A stretch of 64,000 bases of DNA from assembly GCA_937981575.1 (NCBI GenBank), contig CALJNR010000043.1, positions 1-64,000 of the forward strand, in the 5' to 3' direction. Below, piece after piece: positions 26,640 to 35,381 of this stretch. This DNA comes from an uncultured Clostridia bacterium. Its GTDB lineage: Bacteria > Bacillota > Clostridia > Lachnospirales > Cellulosilyticaceae. Both the position numbers and the translations under genes were made by a program. The first letter of the stretch is position 1; every line of letters begins with the position of its first letter. Under the pieces are notes generated by a model. It saw only the letters and a list, made by a program, of their open reading frames with translations. It had not been told where the DNA came from and searched no databases.

Positions 26640-28469
26640 TTATTTAACCGCCATTTCAAGAAGCTGATTGCTGCGTTCAAGAAAAGCATGCATTGCATCT
26701 GGACTTAAAGACCTGTTAGCAAGCAGTGCAAGATCATAAAGATGTGCGCAGAGAAGTTTTGATGCTTCATCAGGAATATTTTCCTCAGAAAGTTTTTTAA
26801 TAAGGCTATGATTTTGATTGAGAACGAGGGTTACTTCATCCTTAAAGTTATCCATGCCCATGCCGCCCATGTTATATAGTTTCATCATTTCCTGCATACG
26901 GCGGCTTTCTTCAGAGATTAAGATCATAGAAGGGATAGAAGCGGATTTTAAATTTTCAACACTAACTTTTAGAGCTTCATTTCCAAGTTCTTTTCTAAAG
27001 AGATTAGTAAGCTTTTCTTCGCTGCTCTTATCGGTATTTTCATCTTTCATCGTACCCGCAATGTCTGAATCAATACGTGCAAACTTAACCTCTTTGTTTT
27101 CCCGTTCAATATGTGAAATAAATGCATTGTCGATAGAGTGTTCAAGGTAAACCGCAGGCAGGTTATTTTCTCTGAACATCTTAATATACTGAGACTGCTG
27201 ATTTTTATCAGATACGTAAAAGATTTTGTTTGGGGTAGTTTCCTTAACCTTTTCAAGATAATCATTAAGTATCAGGTATTCATCTTCTACTGTTTTGAAT
27301 AAAGCATAATCTTTCATTTTATCATAGAACTTAGATTCTCTTAAACAACCATACTTGATAAAAGGTGAAATATCATCCCAGAATTTTTTATAGCTTTCTT
27401 CTTCTTTTTTATAAAGGCTGATAAGTTTATCGGCTACTTTTTTCGTAATATAATCAGCAATTTTTTTAACAAATCCATCATTTTGAAGCAAGCTCCTGGA
27501 GACATTCAGCGGCAAATCTGGGCAATCAATAATTCCTTTTAAAAGCAGCAGAAACTCAGGGATAACCTCTTTGATGTTTTCAGCTACGAATACTTGATTA
27601 TTATAAAGCTTTATGCGCCCTTCAATGGTTTCGAATTCGTGAGAAAGCTTAGGAAAATACAGAATACCTTTAAGTCTGAAAGGATAATCCATATTTAAAT
27701 GAATCCAGAAAAGAGGATCATTAAAGTCCATAAAAGCTTTGTGATAAAATGACTTATAATCTTCATCGCTGCAATCAGCAGGCTGTTTGATATAAAGAGG
27801 CTCTGTTTCATTAATAGGCTTTATTTCTTCAGGCTGCTCTTTACCCAATTCAATAATGTAAATAGGAATTGGCATAAATGAACAGTATTTTTCAATCGTT
27901 TGAGTCAGTGTATAAAGATTAAGAAATTCTTTGCTTTCATCATTCATACGAAGTGTAATTGTTGTGCCGCGGGTTTGTCTTTCGCCTTCAGAGAGTGTAT
28001 AAGTAGTACCACCATCGCAGGTCCATTTTACGGCTGAATTTCCATGGCAGGATAACGTATCAATTTCAACTTCTTTTGCTACCATAAAAGCCGAATAAAA
28101 TCCTAGTCCAAAGTGTCCGATGATTTGGTCCTGATCCATTTTATCTTTATATTTGGCAAGAAAGTCCTCTGCTCCGGAAAAAGCGATTTGAGTAATATAC
28201 TTTTCAATTTCTTCTTCGGTCATACCGATTCCATTATCAGAAAAGCTTAAAGTTTGATTAGTTTCATCAATAGATACAGTGATTTTGAAAGGTTCATTTA
28301 GCTGATCACTCACTTCTCCTAAATCACACAGTTTTTTGAACTTAAGGATAGCATCGCTGGCATTAGATATAAGTTCGCGCGTAAATATGTCATGGTCAGA
28401 ATACAGCCATTTCTTGATAATGGGAAAGATATTTTCACTGTGGATAGATAAGTTTCCTTGTTTAGACAT
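26640..28469 (-). CDS. htpG: Molecular chaperone HtpG (Hsp90)
   Basis: Cytosolic ATP-dependent chaperone. 609 aa from the ATG at 28469, a normal bacterial length. The N-terminal GHKL ATPase motifs are seen: ELISNASDA near 27-35, DNGIGM near 80, and GHFGLGFYSAFMVA near 115-128. The middle domain shows LNVSRSLLQ near 340, followed by the C-terminal dimerisation part. An upstream in-frame start would add 43 residues unlike any Hsp90; AAAGGAGG sits correctly for 28469. It is monocistronic with its own promoter. Confidence 0.97.
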   Translation of the reverse strand: MSKQGNLSIHSENIFPIIKKWLYSDHDIFTRELISNASDAILKFKKLCDLGEVSDQLNEPFKITVSIDETNQTLSFSDNGIGMTEEEIEKYITQIAFSGAEDFLAKYKDKMDQDQIIGHFGLGFYSAFMVAKEVEIDTLSCHGNSAVKWTCDGGTTYTLSEGERQTRGTTITLRMNDESKEFLNLYTLTQTIEKYCSFMPIPIYIIELGKEQPEEIKPINETEPLYIKQPADCSDEDYKSFYHKAFMDFNDPLFWIHLNMDYPFRLKGILYFPKLSHEFETIEGRIKLYNNQVFVAENIKEVIPEFLLLLKGIIDCPDLPLNVSRSLLQNDGFVKKIADYITKKVADKLISLYKKEEESYKKFWDDISPFIKYGCLRESKFYDKMKDYALFKTVEDEYLILNDYLEKVKETTPNKIFYVSDKNQQSQYIKMFRENNLPAVYLEHSIDNAFISHIERENKEVKFARIDSDIAGTMKDENTDKSSEEKLTNLFRKELGNEALKVSVENLKSASIPSMILISEESRRMQEMMKLYNMGGMGMDNFKDEVTLVLNQNHSLIKKLSEENIPDEASKLLCAHLYDLALLANRSLSPDAMHAFLERSNQLLEMAVK

Positions 28470-28608
28470 CTTATATTCCTCCTTTGGTTTTAGTTTTGTA
28501 TAAGAAAGCATGCAAAAAACGCACGGGCTCCCATAAGACGTATACTTTTTGGGAATACGAGCTTTCCATATCAAAATAGGTGAGCATGTAAAAAACAACT
28601 CATTTATA

Positions 28609-28636
28609 ATATTATCCTTTTTAAGGGAGATGTCAA
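28609..28636 (-). promoter_or_regulatory. Sigma-A promoter of htpG
   Basis: On the minus strand, TTGACA (28636-28631), a 16-base spacer and TAATAT (28614-28609) precede the gene by about 140 bases. No CIRCE or CtsR site was recognised. Confidence 0.7.
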
Positions 28637-28859
28637 TACTAAATAGGTAAGATTTTTATTAACAAAAATTTTAGACTAAAGCATAAAAGCATGGGAAAAA
28701 TTTCTGTAATAATAGAATCTAAACTGGGTAAATCTATTTTTATAACTAGTCAATGTGATAGCCGCTATTAATTGGCTAGTTATTATTCAAAGAGATGACT
28801 TCAACTATGAATTCATTTTTTTGAAGTATTTGACAAAACATTATTAGGAGGGAATTTGA

Positions 28860-29063
28860 ATGTCAAATCGAAATGCAAGCAGTAAGAGTGAAGGTATGAA
28901 TCATTTTAAACAAGAAGTGGCTTCAGAACTTGGTGTGCCTTTAAAACAAGGGTACAATGGTGATTTAACAGCTAAACAAGCAGGTTCTGTTGGCGGAGAA
29001 ATGGTTAAACGTATGATTCAGGCTCAAGAAAGTCAAATGGGCATGCAGAATCAAAGTCGTTAA
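28860..29063 (+). CDS. Alpha/beta-type small acid-soluble spore protein
   Basis: 67-aa DNA-binding spore protein that coats and protects forespore DNA and is degraded by the GPR protease on germination. The family signature is complete: EVASELGVPLKQG at about 19-31, then NGDLTAKQAGSVGGEMVKRMI at about 33-53. The expected GPR site lies at the Glu-Val bond in KQEVASE. A good AGGAGGG ribosome site precedes the ATG. A sigma-G promoter was looked for and not confidently found. It is direct evidence that the organism sporulates. Confidence 0.96.
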   Translation: MSNRNASSKSEGMNHFKQEVASELGVPLKQGYNGDLTAKQAGSVGGEMVKRMIQAQESQMGMQNQSR

Positions 29064-29250
29064 TCAAGCCGCATCAAGATATCATCTGATATAATGAATG
29101 CTACAAATGAATGAATAATTCAGTTATAGCTGCTGTAGAGTAAAGAATACTACTTTATAGTTAAGGAGTGATTCCAGTGGAGTCTTTATAAATATTTAGA
29201 ATATCATATAGGCCAAAAGGGAATGAACTTTAAATTAAGGGGTGGTTCCG

Positions 29251-29283
29251 ATGGAGGGTATAGGAGTATTTCAAATATTTTAG
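29251..29283 (+). CDS. Candidate 10-codon ORF behind a strong ribosome site
   Basis: ATG to TAG encodes MEGIGVFQIF. TAAGGGGTGGTT upstream is a plausible ribosome binding site. The upstream related copy (29152-29212) has the same layout, but its GTG frame stops after four codons. There is no family match that I know. Translation is unproven; the segment may instead be a regulatory repeat. Confidence 0.25.
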   Translation: MEGIGVFQIF

Positions 29284-29354
29284 TGATAGTCTGGAAACAT
29301 TTTTCTTTATAGCATTATAGAATGAGGATGGTATAAGAAATTAAGCAATTAAAT

Positions 29355-29395
29355 AAGAGGGATTTTTTACAGTTAAGCTGTAGAGAATCCCTCTT
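29355..29395 (+). terminator. Hairpin terminator of the SASP region
   Basis: AAGAGGGATT (29355-29364) pairs with AATCCCTCTT (29386-29395), with an inner TACAG/CTGTA stem. The T-tail is short on the plus strand. Confidence 0.6.
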
Positions 29396-29456
29396 TAATT
29401 ATGAGCATAGCTTTGCACCGATGAATCATTCAATTTTGCAGGGTGTTTCTTTATCA

Positions 29457-29627
29457 TTATTTAGTTTTGGCACTAATATATAAAAAACCAGCAACACATA
29501 GTAGAGCAGCTATGACTGAAAGAAGTATAATAATCAAATTTTTTAAAATAAAACAAGCTGCTAGTGTTTGAATAACCGACATCATAAAAAGAAATAAAAA
29601 GCTTAGCTTAAGTTTGCTGTAATTCAC
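29457..29627 (-). CDS. Small two-helix membrane protein
   Basis: 56 aa from a GTG with AAGGAG 7 bases upstream. After a short MNYSKLKL start there are two hydrophobic segments (about 9-27 and 29-52), ending in a basic tail SAKTK. It lies 14 bases after the DUF5721-like gene on the same strand, so it is probably co-transcribed with truA and that gene. No family was recognised. Confidence 0.5.
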   Translation of the reverse strand: MNYSKLKLSFLFLFMMSVIQTLAACFILKNLIIILLSVIAALLCVAGFLYISAKTK

Positions 29628-29641
29628 ATTGAAACTCCTTG

Positions 29642-30094
29642 CTATATAAAATCATATTGAAATAAAAAATCTTTGATACGTTTATCCCAAATTTTATCTG
29701 CACCTTGGTCCAGTGTAAAACTTTTATAGCTGACTCCAGTGCTGCAGATGAGCCCATTATCTTTATAAGAAATATTAAGAAAGAAAGCACTGGCATCTTC
29801 AGAAAGAGAGGCAGTTTTTTTGTCGTTAGCGGCTAAGATGATTTTCATATAAGATGGAGACCGGCTGCCTTGGATGAGATCATAAATGTACTTTCTGATC
29901 TCACCCCATGTGATATACAAAGAATACTCGGCTGAATTAGCAGTATCATAGTAGTCTTTATTACGTTTTCCATCGATGATCATTTTAAAAGCCGTATGGA
30001 GGATTACTTCTCTCATTTCGAAACTGTCAAATAAATCTGTTTTTAAAAGCTTCAACATGAACTCCTTTTTATTTGAGATTTCAAATGTTTGCAT
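29642..30094 (-). CDS. DUF5721-like conserved hypothetical protein
   Basis: 150-aa cytosolic protein. The N-terminal pattern (ISNKKEFMLKLLKTDLFDSFEMREVILHT, interrupted here in description) and IDGKRNKDYYD at about 45-55 resemble the DUF5721 family of Lachnospirales. TWGEIRKYIYDLIQG near 70 and a C-terminal strand-rich part (FFLNISYKDNG, CSTGVSYKSF) complete it. Function is unknown. AAAGGAG supports the ATG at 30094; an upstream in-frame ATG at 30136 would overlap truA. It lies 17 bases after truA. Confidence 0.7.
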   Translation of the reverse strand: MQTFEISNKKEFMLKLLKTDLFDSFEMREVILHTAFKMIIDGKRNKDYYDTANSAEYSLYITWGEIRKYIYDLIQGSRSPSYMKIILAANDKKTASLSEDASAFFLNISYKDNGLICSTGVSYKSFTLDQGADKIWDKRIKDFLFQYDFI

Positions 30095-30111
30095 TGCAAC
30101 ATTCTCCTTTG

Positions 30112-30852
30112 TTAATAAAATACTTTTTCCATACACAATCCATGAGGAGGAGCCATAGAACCTGCAGCGCTCCTGGCTCTTGCCTGAAGAACAGCTGATA
30201 TTTCTTCAGGCTGCCGTGTGCCAAGTCCTACTTCAATCAATGATCCGGTTAAGATTCTGACCATGTGCTGTAAAAATCCATCGGCTTCATAGATCAGTTT
30301 AATGATTCCGGCTTCTTCATATATGAGAATATCAAAAAGCGTACGGACAGTAGTTTTTTTCTTAGATTTAAGTGTAGTAAAACTCTTAAAATCATGGGTT
30401 CCTAACAGATACGTGGCAGCTTGTCTCATTTTAGCCAGATCTAATTTTTCGGGAACATGATAAGCATATCTTAATAAAAAAGGATCTGGAAATAACTGAT
30501 TATCTATTGTATAAGCATATTGTTTTTTTACAGCATTATATCTGGCATGAAACCTTGGAGATGCCTCTCGTATTTGAATTACAGCAATATCCTGAGGTAA
30601 GTATTTTGCAAGATACTGCAAAATTTCTTCTTCGGGTAGCATCGTTTTAACATGGAAGTTGCATACTTGGCCTCTGGCATGAACGCCTGCGTCTGTTCTT
30701 CCAGAACCTATCAGCTTAATATCTTCCTTAAATAACAAAGTAAGCACATTCTCAAGTTTACCCTGAATAGTTTTCTCAGGATGAGTGCTTTGTCTTTGGA
30801 AACCATTGTATTTTGTGCCGTCGTAGGCAATATAAATTTTATAATTAACCAT
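30112..30852 (-). CDS. truA: tRNA pseudouridine(38-40) synthase TruA
   Basis: Converts uridines 38-40 in the anticodon stem-loop of many tRNAs to pseudouridine. At 246 aa it has the normal length. The catalytic Asp is in GSGRTDAGVHARGQV at about residues 48-62. YDGTKYNGFQRQ near 9 and the C-terminal FLQHMVRILTGSLIEVG segment near 200 are family hallmarks. It heads a small minus-strand operon with the DUF5721-like and small membrane genes. Confidence 0.97.
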   Translation of the reverse strand: MVNYKIYIAYDGTKYNGFQRQSTHPEKTIQGKLENVLTLLFKEDIKLIGSGRTDAGVHARGQVCNFHVKTMLPEEEILQYLAKYLPQDIAVIQIREASPRFHARYNAVKKQYAYTIDNQLFPDPFLLRYAYHVPEKLDLAKMRQAATYLLGTHDFKSFTTLKSKKKTTVRTLFDILIYEEAGIIKLIYEADGFLQHMVRILTGSLIEVGLGTRQPEEISAVLQARARSAAGSMAPPHGLCMEKVFY

Positions 30853-31023
30853 ATAGACCTCTTTTGATTTTCATATTTTAAACATATTTTTCGTATGAAC
30901 TAGGTAATACTATAGTTTAGTATAACACATTGGAAAAAAGGTGAATATAAATAAATTCGATGATCTATTTAAACTGTGATCTTCTAATAGGATGCCCTCA
31001 AAAAAAGTTATTAATCTCGTTAT

Positions 31024-31057
31024 CGAACGTTATGTAAAATTATTTAAAAAAGGTTCG
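31024..31057 (+). promoter_or_regulatory. Inverted CGAAC/GTTCG half-sites upstream of the purine permease
   Basis: TCGAAC at 31023-31028 and GTTCGA at 31053-31058 form a dyad just before the -35 of the permease promoter. The CGAAC cores and AT-rich flanks resemble PurR PurBoxes, but the spacing (24 bases) is wider than the classic 16-17 and the match is imperfect. Confidence 0.35.
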
Positions 31058-31065
31058 AAAAAATA

Positions 31066-31094
31066 TTGACCGAGCAAATAATATGGGTTATTAT
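31066..31094 (+). promoter_or_regulatory. Sigma-A promoter of the purine permease
   Basis: TTGACC (31066-31071), a 17-base spacer and TATTAT (31089-31094) lie 40 bases upstream of the chosen start. Confidence 0.65.
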
Positions 31095-31134
31095 GTATGT
31101 GGAACCAATGCGAAAAATAATAAGGAGGGTACTT

Positions 31135-32592
31135 ATGAATTTCTTTAAACTTAAAGAACATAAAACAACAGTGAAAACAGAAATCCTTGCAGGTATTACA
31201 ACATTTATGACGATGGCTTACATTTTAGCAGTTAATCCTAGCATTTTATCAGCATCGGGAATGGACAGCGGAGCCTTATTTACAGCTACAGCGCTAGCAG
31301 CAGCTTTTGGTACTTTATGTATGGCACTTTTTGCGAATTATCCTTTTGCTTTAGCACCAGGAATGGGGCTTAATGCGTTTTTTGCTTATTCAGTTGTTCT
31401 TGGAATGAAAGTAAGCTGGCAGGTAGCTTTAACAGCAGTACTTGTTGAAGGACTTATTTTCCTTGTAATGTCTTTATTTAATGTGCGAGAAGCCATTTTT
31501 GATGCTATTCCTACAAGTCTTAAACATGCAGTTGGTGCTGGCATTGGAATTTTTATAGCTTTTATAGGTTTTCAAAATGCAAATATTGTTATTTCAAATG
31601 TGGCGACTAAAGTAGGCCTTTTTGATATGGCAGCTATGAACGAAGCTGCTGAAGGGGCTCCTTATATGTTTAGTAATGTGGGAATTACAATTATTCTTGC
31701 TATTATTGGTATTCTTATTACAGGGGCTCTAATTGTTAAGAATGTAAGAGGTTCAATCCTCTGGGGGATTTTAATTACTTATCTTCTTGGACTTATTTGT
31801 GAATTTACAGGGTTGTATGTTCCTGATTATAACATTAAATTTTATTCACTTATTCCTCAATTCAACAAAGATGCAGTAGTACCAAGTCTTGCGCCTATAT
31901 TTTTAAAATTTGATTTTACTCAAATTTTTACAGCAAAGTTCTTTACTATTGTATTTGCATTTTTATTTGTAGATGTGTTTGATACATTAGGTACTCTTAT
32001 TGGAGTTTCTTCTAAGGCAGGGTTTTTAGATAAAGAAGGTAAACTGCCAAAAGTTAAAGGTGCGCTCCTGGCAGATGCTGCAGCTACAACAGTAGGAGCT
32101 GTTTTAGGAACATCAACTACAACAACTTACGTAGAAAGTGCTTCTGGGGTATTAGAAGGTGGTAAAACCGGCCTCACAGCTGTGGTAGTTGCTGTGCTAT
32201 TCCTTGCTTCTTTATTCTTGTCACCTATTTTCCTAGCGATTCCTGCATTCGCTACTGCACCAGCACTTATTATCGTTGGCTTTTATATGATAGGTTCAGT
32301 TGCGAAGATTAACTTTAATGATGCAGGAGAAGGCATTCCGGCGTTTTTAGCACTTATAGGCATGGCCTTTACCTATAGTATTGCAGATGGAATTGTTTTT
32401 GGAATAGTTTCTTATGTTATAATTAATTTATTAACTGCAAACTTTAAAAGACTTAATTTTATGCTTGTTGTAGTAGCTATTTTATTCGTAGGTAAATTTT
32501 TTGCAGGAGCAATATTTGTTGAGTTCGCTATATCAGTTATTGTGCTGGCAGTAATTGTATATTTCGTTGGCTTCAGAAATAAGAAAAAATAG
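31135..32592 (+). CDS. Guanine/hypoxanthine permease (NCS2, AzgA/PbuG type)
   Basis: Integral membrane purine importer with about 12-14 hydrophobic segments over 485 aa. Family motifs are visible: TFMTMAYILAVNP near 24-36, ALAPGMGLNAFFAY near 75, GAGIGIFIAFIGFQNA near 130, VDVFDTLGTLIGV near 278, and TSTTTTYVESASG near 326, with a typical C-terminal pair. Start 31135 has AAGGAGGG; the longer frame from 31066 begins inside the promoter and is rejected. It stands just before the ZTP riboswitch and purH, so salvage uptake and de novo synthesis are adjacent. Confidence 0.93.
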   Translation: MNFFKLKEHKTTVKTEILAGITTFMTMAYILAVNPSILSASGMDSGALFTATALAAAFGTLCMALFANYPFALAPGMGLNAFFAYSVVLGMKVSWQVALTAVLVEGLIFLVMSLFNVREAIFDAIPTSLKHAVGAGIGIFIAFIGFQNANIVISNVATKVGLFDMAAMNEAAEGAPYMFSNVGITIILAIIGILITGALIVKNVRGSILWGILITYLLGLICEFTGLYVPDYNIKFYSLIPQFNKDAVVPSLAPIFLKFDFTQIFTAKFFTIVFAFLFVDVFDTLGTLIGVSSKAGFLDKEGKLPKVKGALLADAAATTVGAVLGTSTTTTYVESASGVLEGGKTGLTAVVVAVLFLASLFLSPIFLAIPAFATAPALIIVGFYMIGSVAKINFNDAGEGIPAFLALIGMAFTYSIADGIVFGIVSYVIINLLTANFKRLNFMLVVVAILFVGKFFAGAIFVEFAISVIVLAVIVYFVGFRNKKK

Positions 32593-32614
32593 TAATACCT
32601 TATAAACTTAATAA

Positions 32615-32719
32615 AAAAACTATACGACTGGCGGATCAGTGGAATAACCACAGGGAGTATAGTTTGGATAAGCCGACCGCCTGGGCAAAACTTTTAGTTA
32701 AAGCTGCCCAGGCGGTTTT
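32615..32719 (+). promoter_or_regulatory. ZTP (pfl) riboswitch with expression-platform terminator
   Basis: The aptamer is recognised by P1 arms ACTATAC (32619-32625) and GTATAGT (32657-32663). It also has a GTGG...CCAC hairpin and the conserved CCGACCGCCTGGGCA at 32673-32687. CCGCCTGGGCA (32677-32687) can instead pair with TGCCCAGGCGG (32705-32715), followed by TTTT, to form a terminator. Ligand binding would therefore permit read-through. ZTP or AICAR accumulates when 10-formyl-THF is short, and purH consumes AICAR with that cofactor. Confidence 0.93.
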
Positions 32720-32764
32720 ATATTTATAGATCATTATTTTTAAAAATAATAAGGAGGAATAAAA

Positions 32765-34315
32765 ATGAGAGCATTAATCAGTGTATCAGACAAAACAGGT
32801 ATTGTAGCTTTTGCTAAAGAGTTAGCAGAGCTTGGAGTAGAGATCATTTCCACGGGGGGAACTTATAATACGCTTAAAGGTGAAGGGCTGAATGTGATAG
32901 GGATATCAGAAGTAACAGGATTTCCGGAATGTTTAGATGGCAGGGTAAAAACCCTTCACCCGGCTATCCATGCAGGACTTTTAAATATTAGAGATAATGA
33001 AGAGCACCAAAAACAAATGAAAGAACTAGGACTTGGAAATATTGATATAGTTGTTGTGAACCTGTATCCTTTCAAGCAGACGATCTTGAAGCCAGGCGTA
33101 ACTTTAGAAGAAGCTATCGAAAATATTGATATAGGCGGGCCGACAATGCTCCGCTCAGCAGCTAAAAATAATCAAGATGTAGCTGTTGTTGTAGACCCTA
33201 AAGACTATGAAACTGTTTTAGAGGAACTTAAAGCAAACAAAGAAGTGTCCAAGGCTACGAAATTTTATTTAGCTTCTAAGGTATTTGAACATACAGCAAA
33301 CTATGACAGCATGATTGCAAGCTATCTGAGAATGCAAAGAGGAGATACTTCTCTGCCTGAAAAGCTGACACTGACTTTTGAAAAAGTACAGGATATGAGA
33401 TATGGAGAGAATCCTCATCAGCAGGCGGCCTTTTATATGGAAGTCGGTAAAACAAAAGGTACACTCGCAGATGCAAAACAGTTAAACGGCAAAGAACTCT
33501 CTTATAATAACATTAATGATGCTAATGGGGCTTTGGAACTTTTAAAAGAATTCAGTGAGCCGACTATTGTTGCGGTAAAACATGCTAATCCATGTGGAGT
33601 AGGGACTGGAGAAACGATTTTAGAAGCTTATCAAAAGGCTTATGAAGCAGATCCTGTATCTATTTTTGGAGGCATTGTAGTAGCTAATCGTAAAATTGAT
33701 GCAGATACAGCGCAAGAAATGATTAAAATTTTCTTGGAAATCGTCATTGCACCAAGCTACGATGAAGAGGCTTTAAAGATATTTGAAACTAAGAAAAATT
33801 TAAGAGTTCTTCAGCTTGAAAATATAGAATATGTTGATGCACTTGCACTGGACATGAAGAAAGTAGGCGGAGGGCTTATCGTACAAGGGAAAGATACACT
33901 GCTTCTTAATGAGGAAGAGCTTAAAGTTGTAACAGACAGAGCCCCTTCTGAAAAAGAAATGAAAGACTTGATGTTCGCATGGAAGCTGGTTAAACATGTT
34001 AAATCTAACGGCATTGCTCTTGCTAAAGAAGGTAAGTCCGTAGGTATGGGCGGCGGACAGACCAATAGAATTTGGGCGACCAGTCAAGCTATAGAGCATG
34101 GCATAGAGTTTTTAGGTGAAGAAGGGGTAAAAGGCAGTGTCATGGCTTCAGATGCATTTTTTCCATTCAGCGACTGTGTTGAAGCGGCTGTAAAGGCAGG
34201 GATAACAGCTATCGTGCAGCCAGGAGGTTCAGTAAGAGATGAGGACTCCATTAAGGTATGTAATGAACATAATATTGCAATGATTTTTACAGGTATGAGA
34301 CACTTCAAACACTAA
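32765..34315 (+). CDS. purH: Bifunctional AICAR transformylase / IMP cyclohydrolase
   Basis: Catalyses the last two steps of de novo IMP synthesis: formylation of AICAR by 10-formyl-THF, then ring closure. The 516-aa protein has an N-terminal MGS-like cyclohydrolase domain (about 1-190: [49 protein letters not shown]). The transformylase domain (about 200-516) has the KHANPCGVG motif near 262 and MGGGQTNR near 424. AAGGAGGA precedes the ATG. Expression is controlled by the ZTP riboswitch directly upstream. Other pur genes are not in the window. Confidence 0.97.
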   Translation: MRALISVSDKTGIVAFAKELAELGVEIISTGGTYNTLKGEGLNVIGISEVTGFPECLDGRVKTLHPAIHAGLLNIRDNEEHQKQMKELGLGNIDIVVVNLYPFKQTILKPGVTLEEAIENIDIGGPTMLRSAAKNNQDVAVVVDPKDYETVLEELKANKEVSKATKFYLASKVFEHTANYDSMIASYLRMQRGDTSLPEKLTLTFEKVQDMRYGENPHQQAAFYMEVGKTKGTLADAKQLNGKELSYNNINDANGALELLKEFSEPTIVAVKHANPCGVGTGETILEAYQKAYEADPVSIFGGIVVANRKIDADTAQEMIKIFLEIVIAPSYDEEALKIFETKKNLRVLQLENIEYVDALALDMKKVGGGLIVQGKDTLLLNEEELKVVTDRAPSEKEMKDLMFAWKLVKHVKSNGIALAKEGKSVGMGGGQTNRIWATSQAIEHGIEFLGEEGVKGSVMASDAFFPFSDCVEAAVKAGITAIVQPGGSVRDEDSIKVCNEHNIAMIFTGMRHFKH

Positions 34316-34323
34316 TACAGATT

Positions 34324-34363
34324 AAAGGCAAAATTCTACAGACATAGAGTTTTGCCTTTTTTT
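34324..34363 (+). terminator. Terminator of purH
   Basis: AAAGGCAAAATTCTA pairs with TAGAGTTTTGCCTTT, followed by a T-run. Confidence 0.9.
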
Positions 34364-34646
34364 GAGTGAAAAAAGTTTAACGCACAGATTTATGGCTTAT
34401 ATATATGTGCGGTTTTTACATATTTTATCATAGAATCAAGAAGATTTGACGATAATAAAAAAAAATAAGGCAGTTGATTGAGGAATTTACACATTTTTTA
34501 TATATTTTATTAGACTAAGTATTCAATGTTGGATGAAATTGTATTAAAATGACTTTGTTTTTATGATAACCCATGATAAAATAAAAAGGATAGATAGAAA
34601 TAATACTTAATTGGGCGCATTACAATAAGAGAGAAGGGGGATGTAT

Positions 34647-35165
34647 GTGGACAATGATGAGTTTATGCGTAAAATTATGCAGGAATTTAACAGCATAAAA
34701 AACTATGAGCAGAAGAGAGGGTTTTTAGAAGATTTAAATTATCACGTAGGTCAAATTAAATATTTTTATGACGAACTTACGCCAAATCAAACAGGAGATC
34801 CTTCAACAACTTTTTATAGACCTAAACAATTGCCGCAAATTCATCAAATTGCGTATTTTAATCTAACAAGGGGATTTCCCAAAGAACTTTATGGGGGACA
34901 TTGGTGTTATGTCTTTAAGTATTTCAAAACTAAGTTTGTAATTATTCCTACAACTTCTGTTAAGCCTGATTCATTAGAGGCTGATAAGGATTTCCAAATG
35001 GATATTGAAGTTAAAGATTTTGCAAACAGCTTTATTACGAGACTTCAGGTTGGTGATATGCGGACTGTGGATATACAAAGGCTTTATCCATCTAAAGGGT
35101 TTTATAATGTAATAACTGAGCGAGGGAAAATAGTAAAAAATATTAAACGCATGTTATTAGAATAA
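34647..35165 (+). CDS. PemK/MazF-fold-like protein, orphan
   Basis: 172 aa. The C-terminal 110 residues resemble the MazF/PemK barrel. GGHWCYVFKYFKTKFVIIPTTS occupies the place of the GG-x-RPV-x-V strand and the PLTS strand; the later LQVGDMRTVDIQRLYPSKG parallels the L-x2-x-x-RTID-x-RL motif. The first 55 residues are helical and have no known counterpart. GTG 34647 is preferred (GAAGGGGG six bases upstream); ATG 34641 is too close. No antitoxin-sized ORF is adjacent, so it may be an orphan toxin or a MazF-fold protein with another role. The family link is my pattern reading only. Confidence 0.5.
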   Translation: MDNDEFMRKIMQEFNSIKNYEQKRGFLEDLNYHVGQIKYFYDELTPNQTGDPSTTFYRPKQLPQIHQIAYFNLTRGFPKELYGGHWCYVFKYFKTKFVIIPTTSVKPDSLEADKDFQMDIEVKDFANSFITRLQVGDMRTVDIQRLYPSKGFYNVITERGKIVKNIKRMLLE

Positions 35166-35238
35166 TTACTAAACGAATATAAAAAGTGCTATATTTGCTC
35201 ACGCTAATTAAGATATTTATGTGAACCTATAGATCATA

Positions 35239-35265
35239 AGCTACTAAAACTAGTAGCTATTTTTT
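35239..35265 (+). terminator. Terminator of the MazF-like gene
   Basis: AGCTACTA pairs with TAGTAGCT around AAAC, followed by ATTTTTT. Confidence 0.85.
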
Positions 35266-35308
35266 AGGGGTTTCTTCATAAAAAGTTCATATTTGATAGA
35301 TTTAAGAT

Positions 35309-35337
35309 TTGATATGTTAGTTATTACAATGTATAAT
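35309..35337 (+). promoter_or_regulatory. Sigma-A promoter of putP
   Basis: TTGATA (35309-35314), a 17-base spacer and TATAAT (35332-35337) lie 45 bases upstream of the GTG start. Confidence 0.75.
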
Positions 35338-35381
35338 ATACAAAATAAGAACTATTTATTATTTAACAAGGAGGATTAGCA

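Larger units (their letters stand above)
29064..29456. other. Intergenic region after the SASP gene with a short repeat and a tiny ORF
   Basis: This 393-base stretch holds no conventional gene. It contains two related segments (29152-29212 and 29227-29290) sharing ACTTTA, TTAAGG-G-TG-TTCC, TGGAG and a following AAATATTT. It also holds a candidate extended -10 (TGATATAAT at 29087-29095) and a hairpin at 29355-29395. Confidence 0.6.

Noticed and set aside
28742-28787. Hairpin AACTAG/CTAGTT before the SASP gene
   Set aside because: Stem is short with a mismatch and no T-run; not clearly a terminator or regulatory site.
31066-31134. Longer start for the purine permease
   Set aside because: The added residues would be encoded by promoter DNA and are unlike the family; AAGGAGGG supports the start at 31135.
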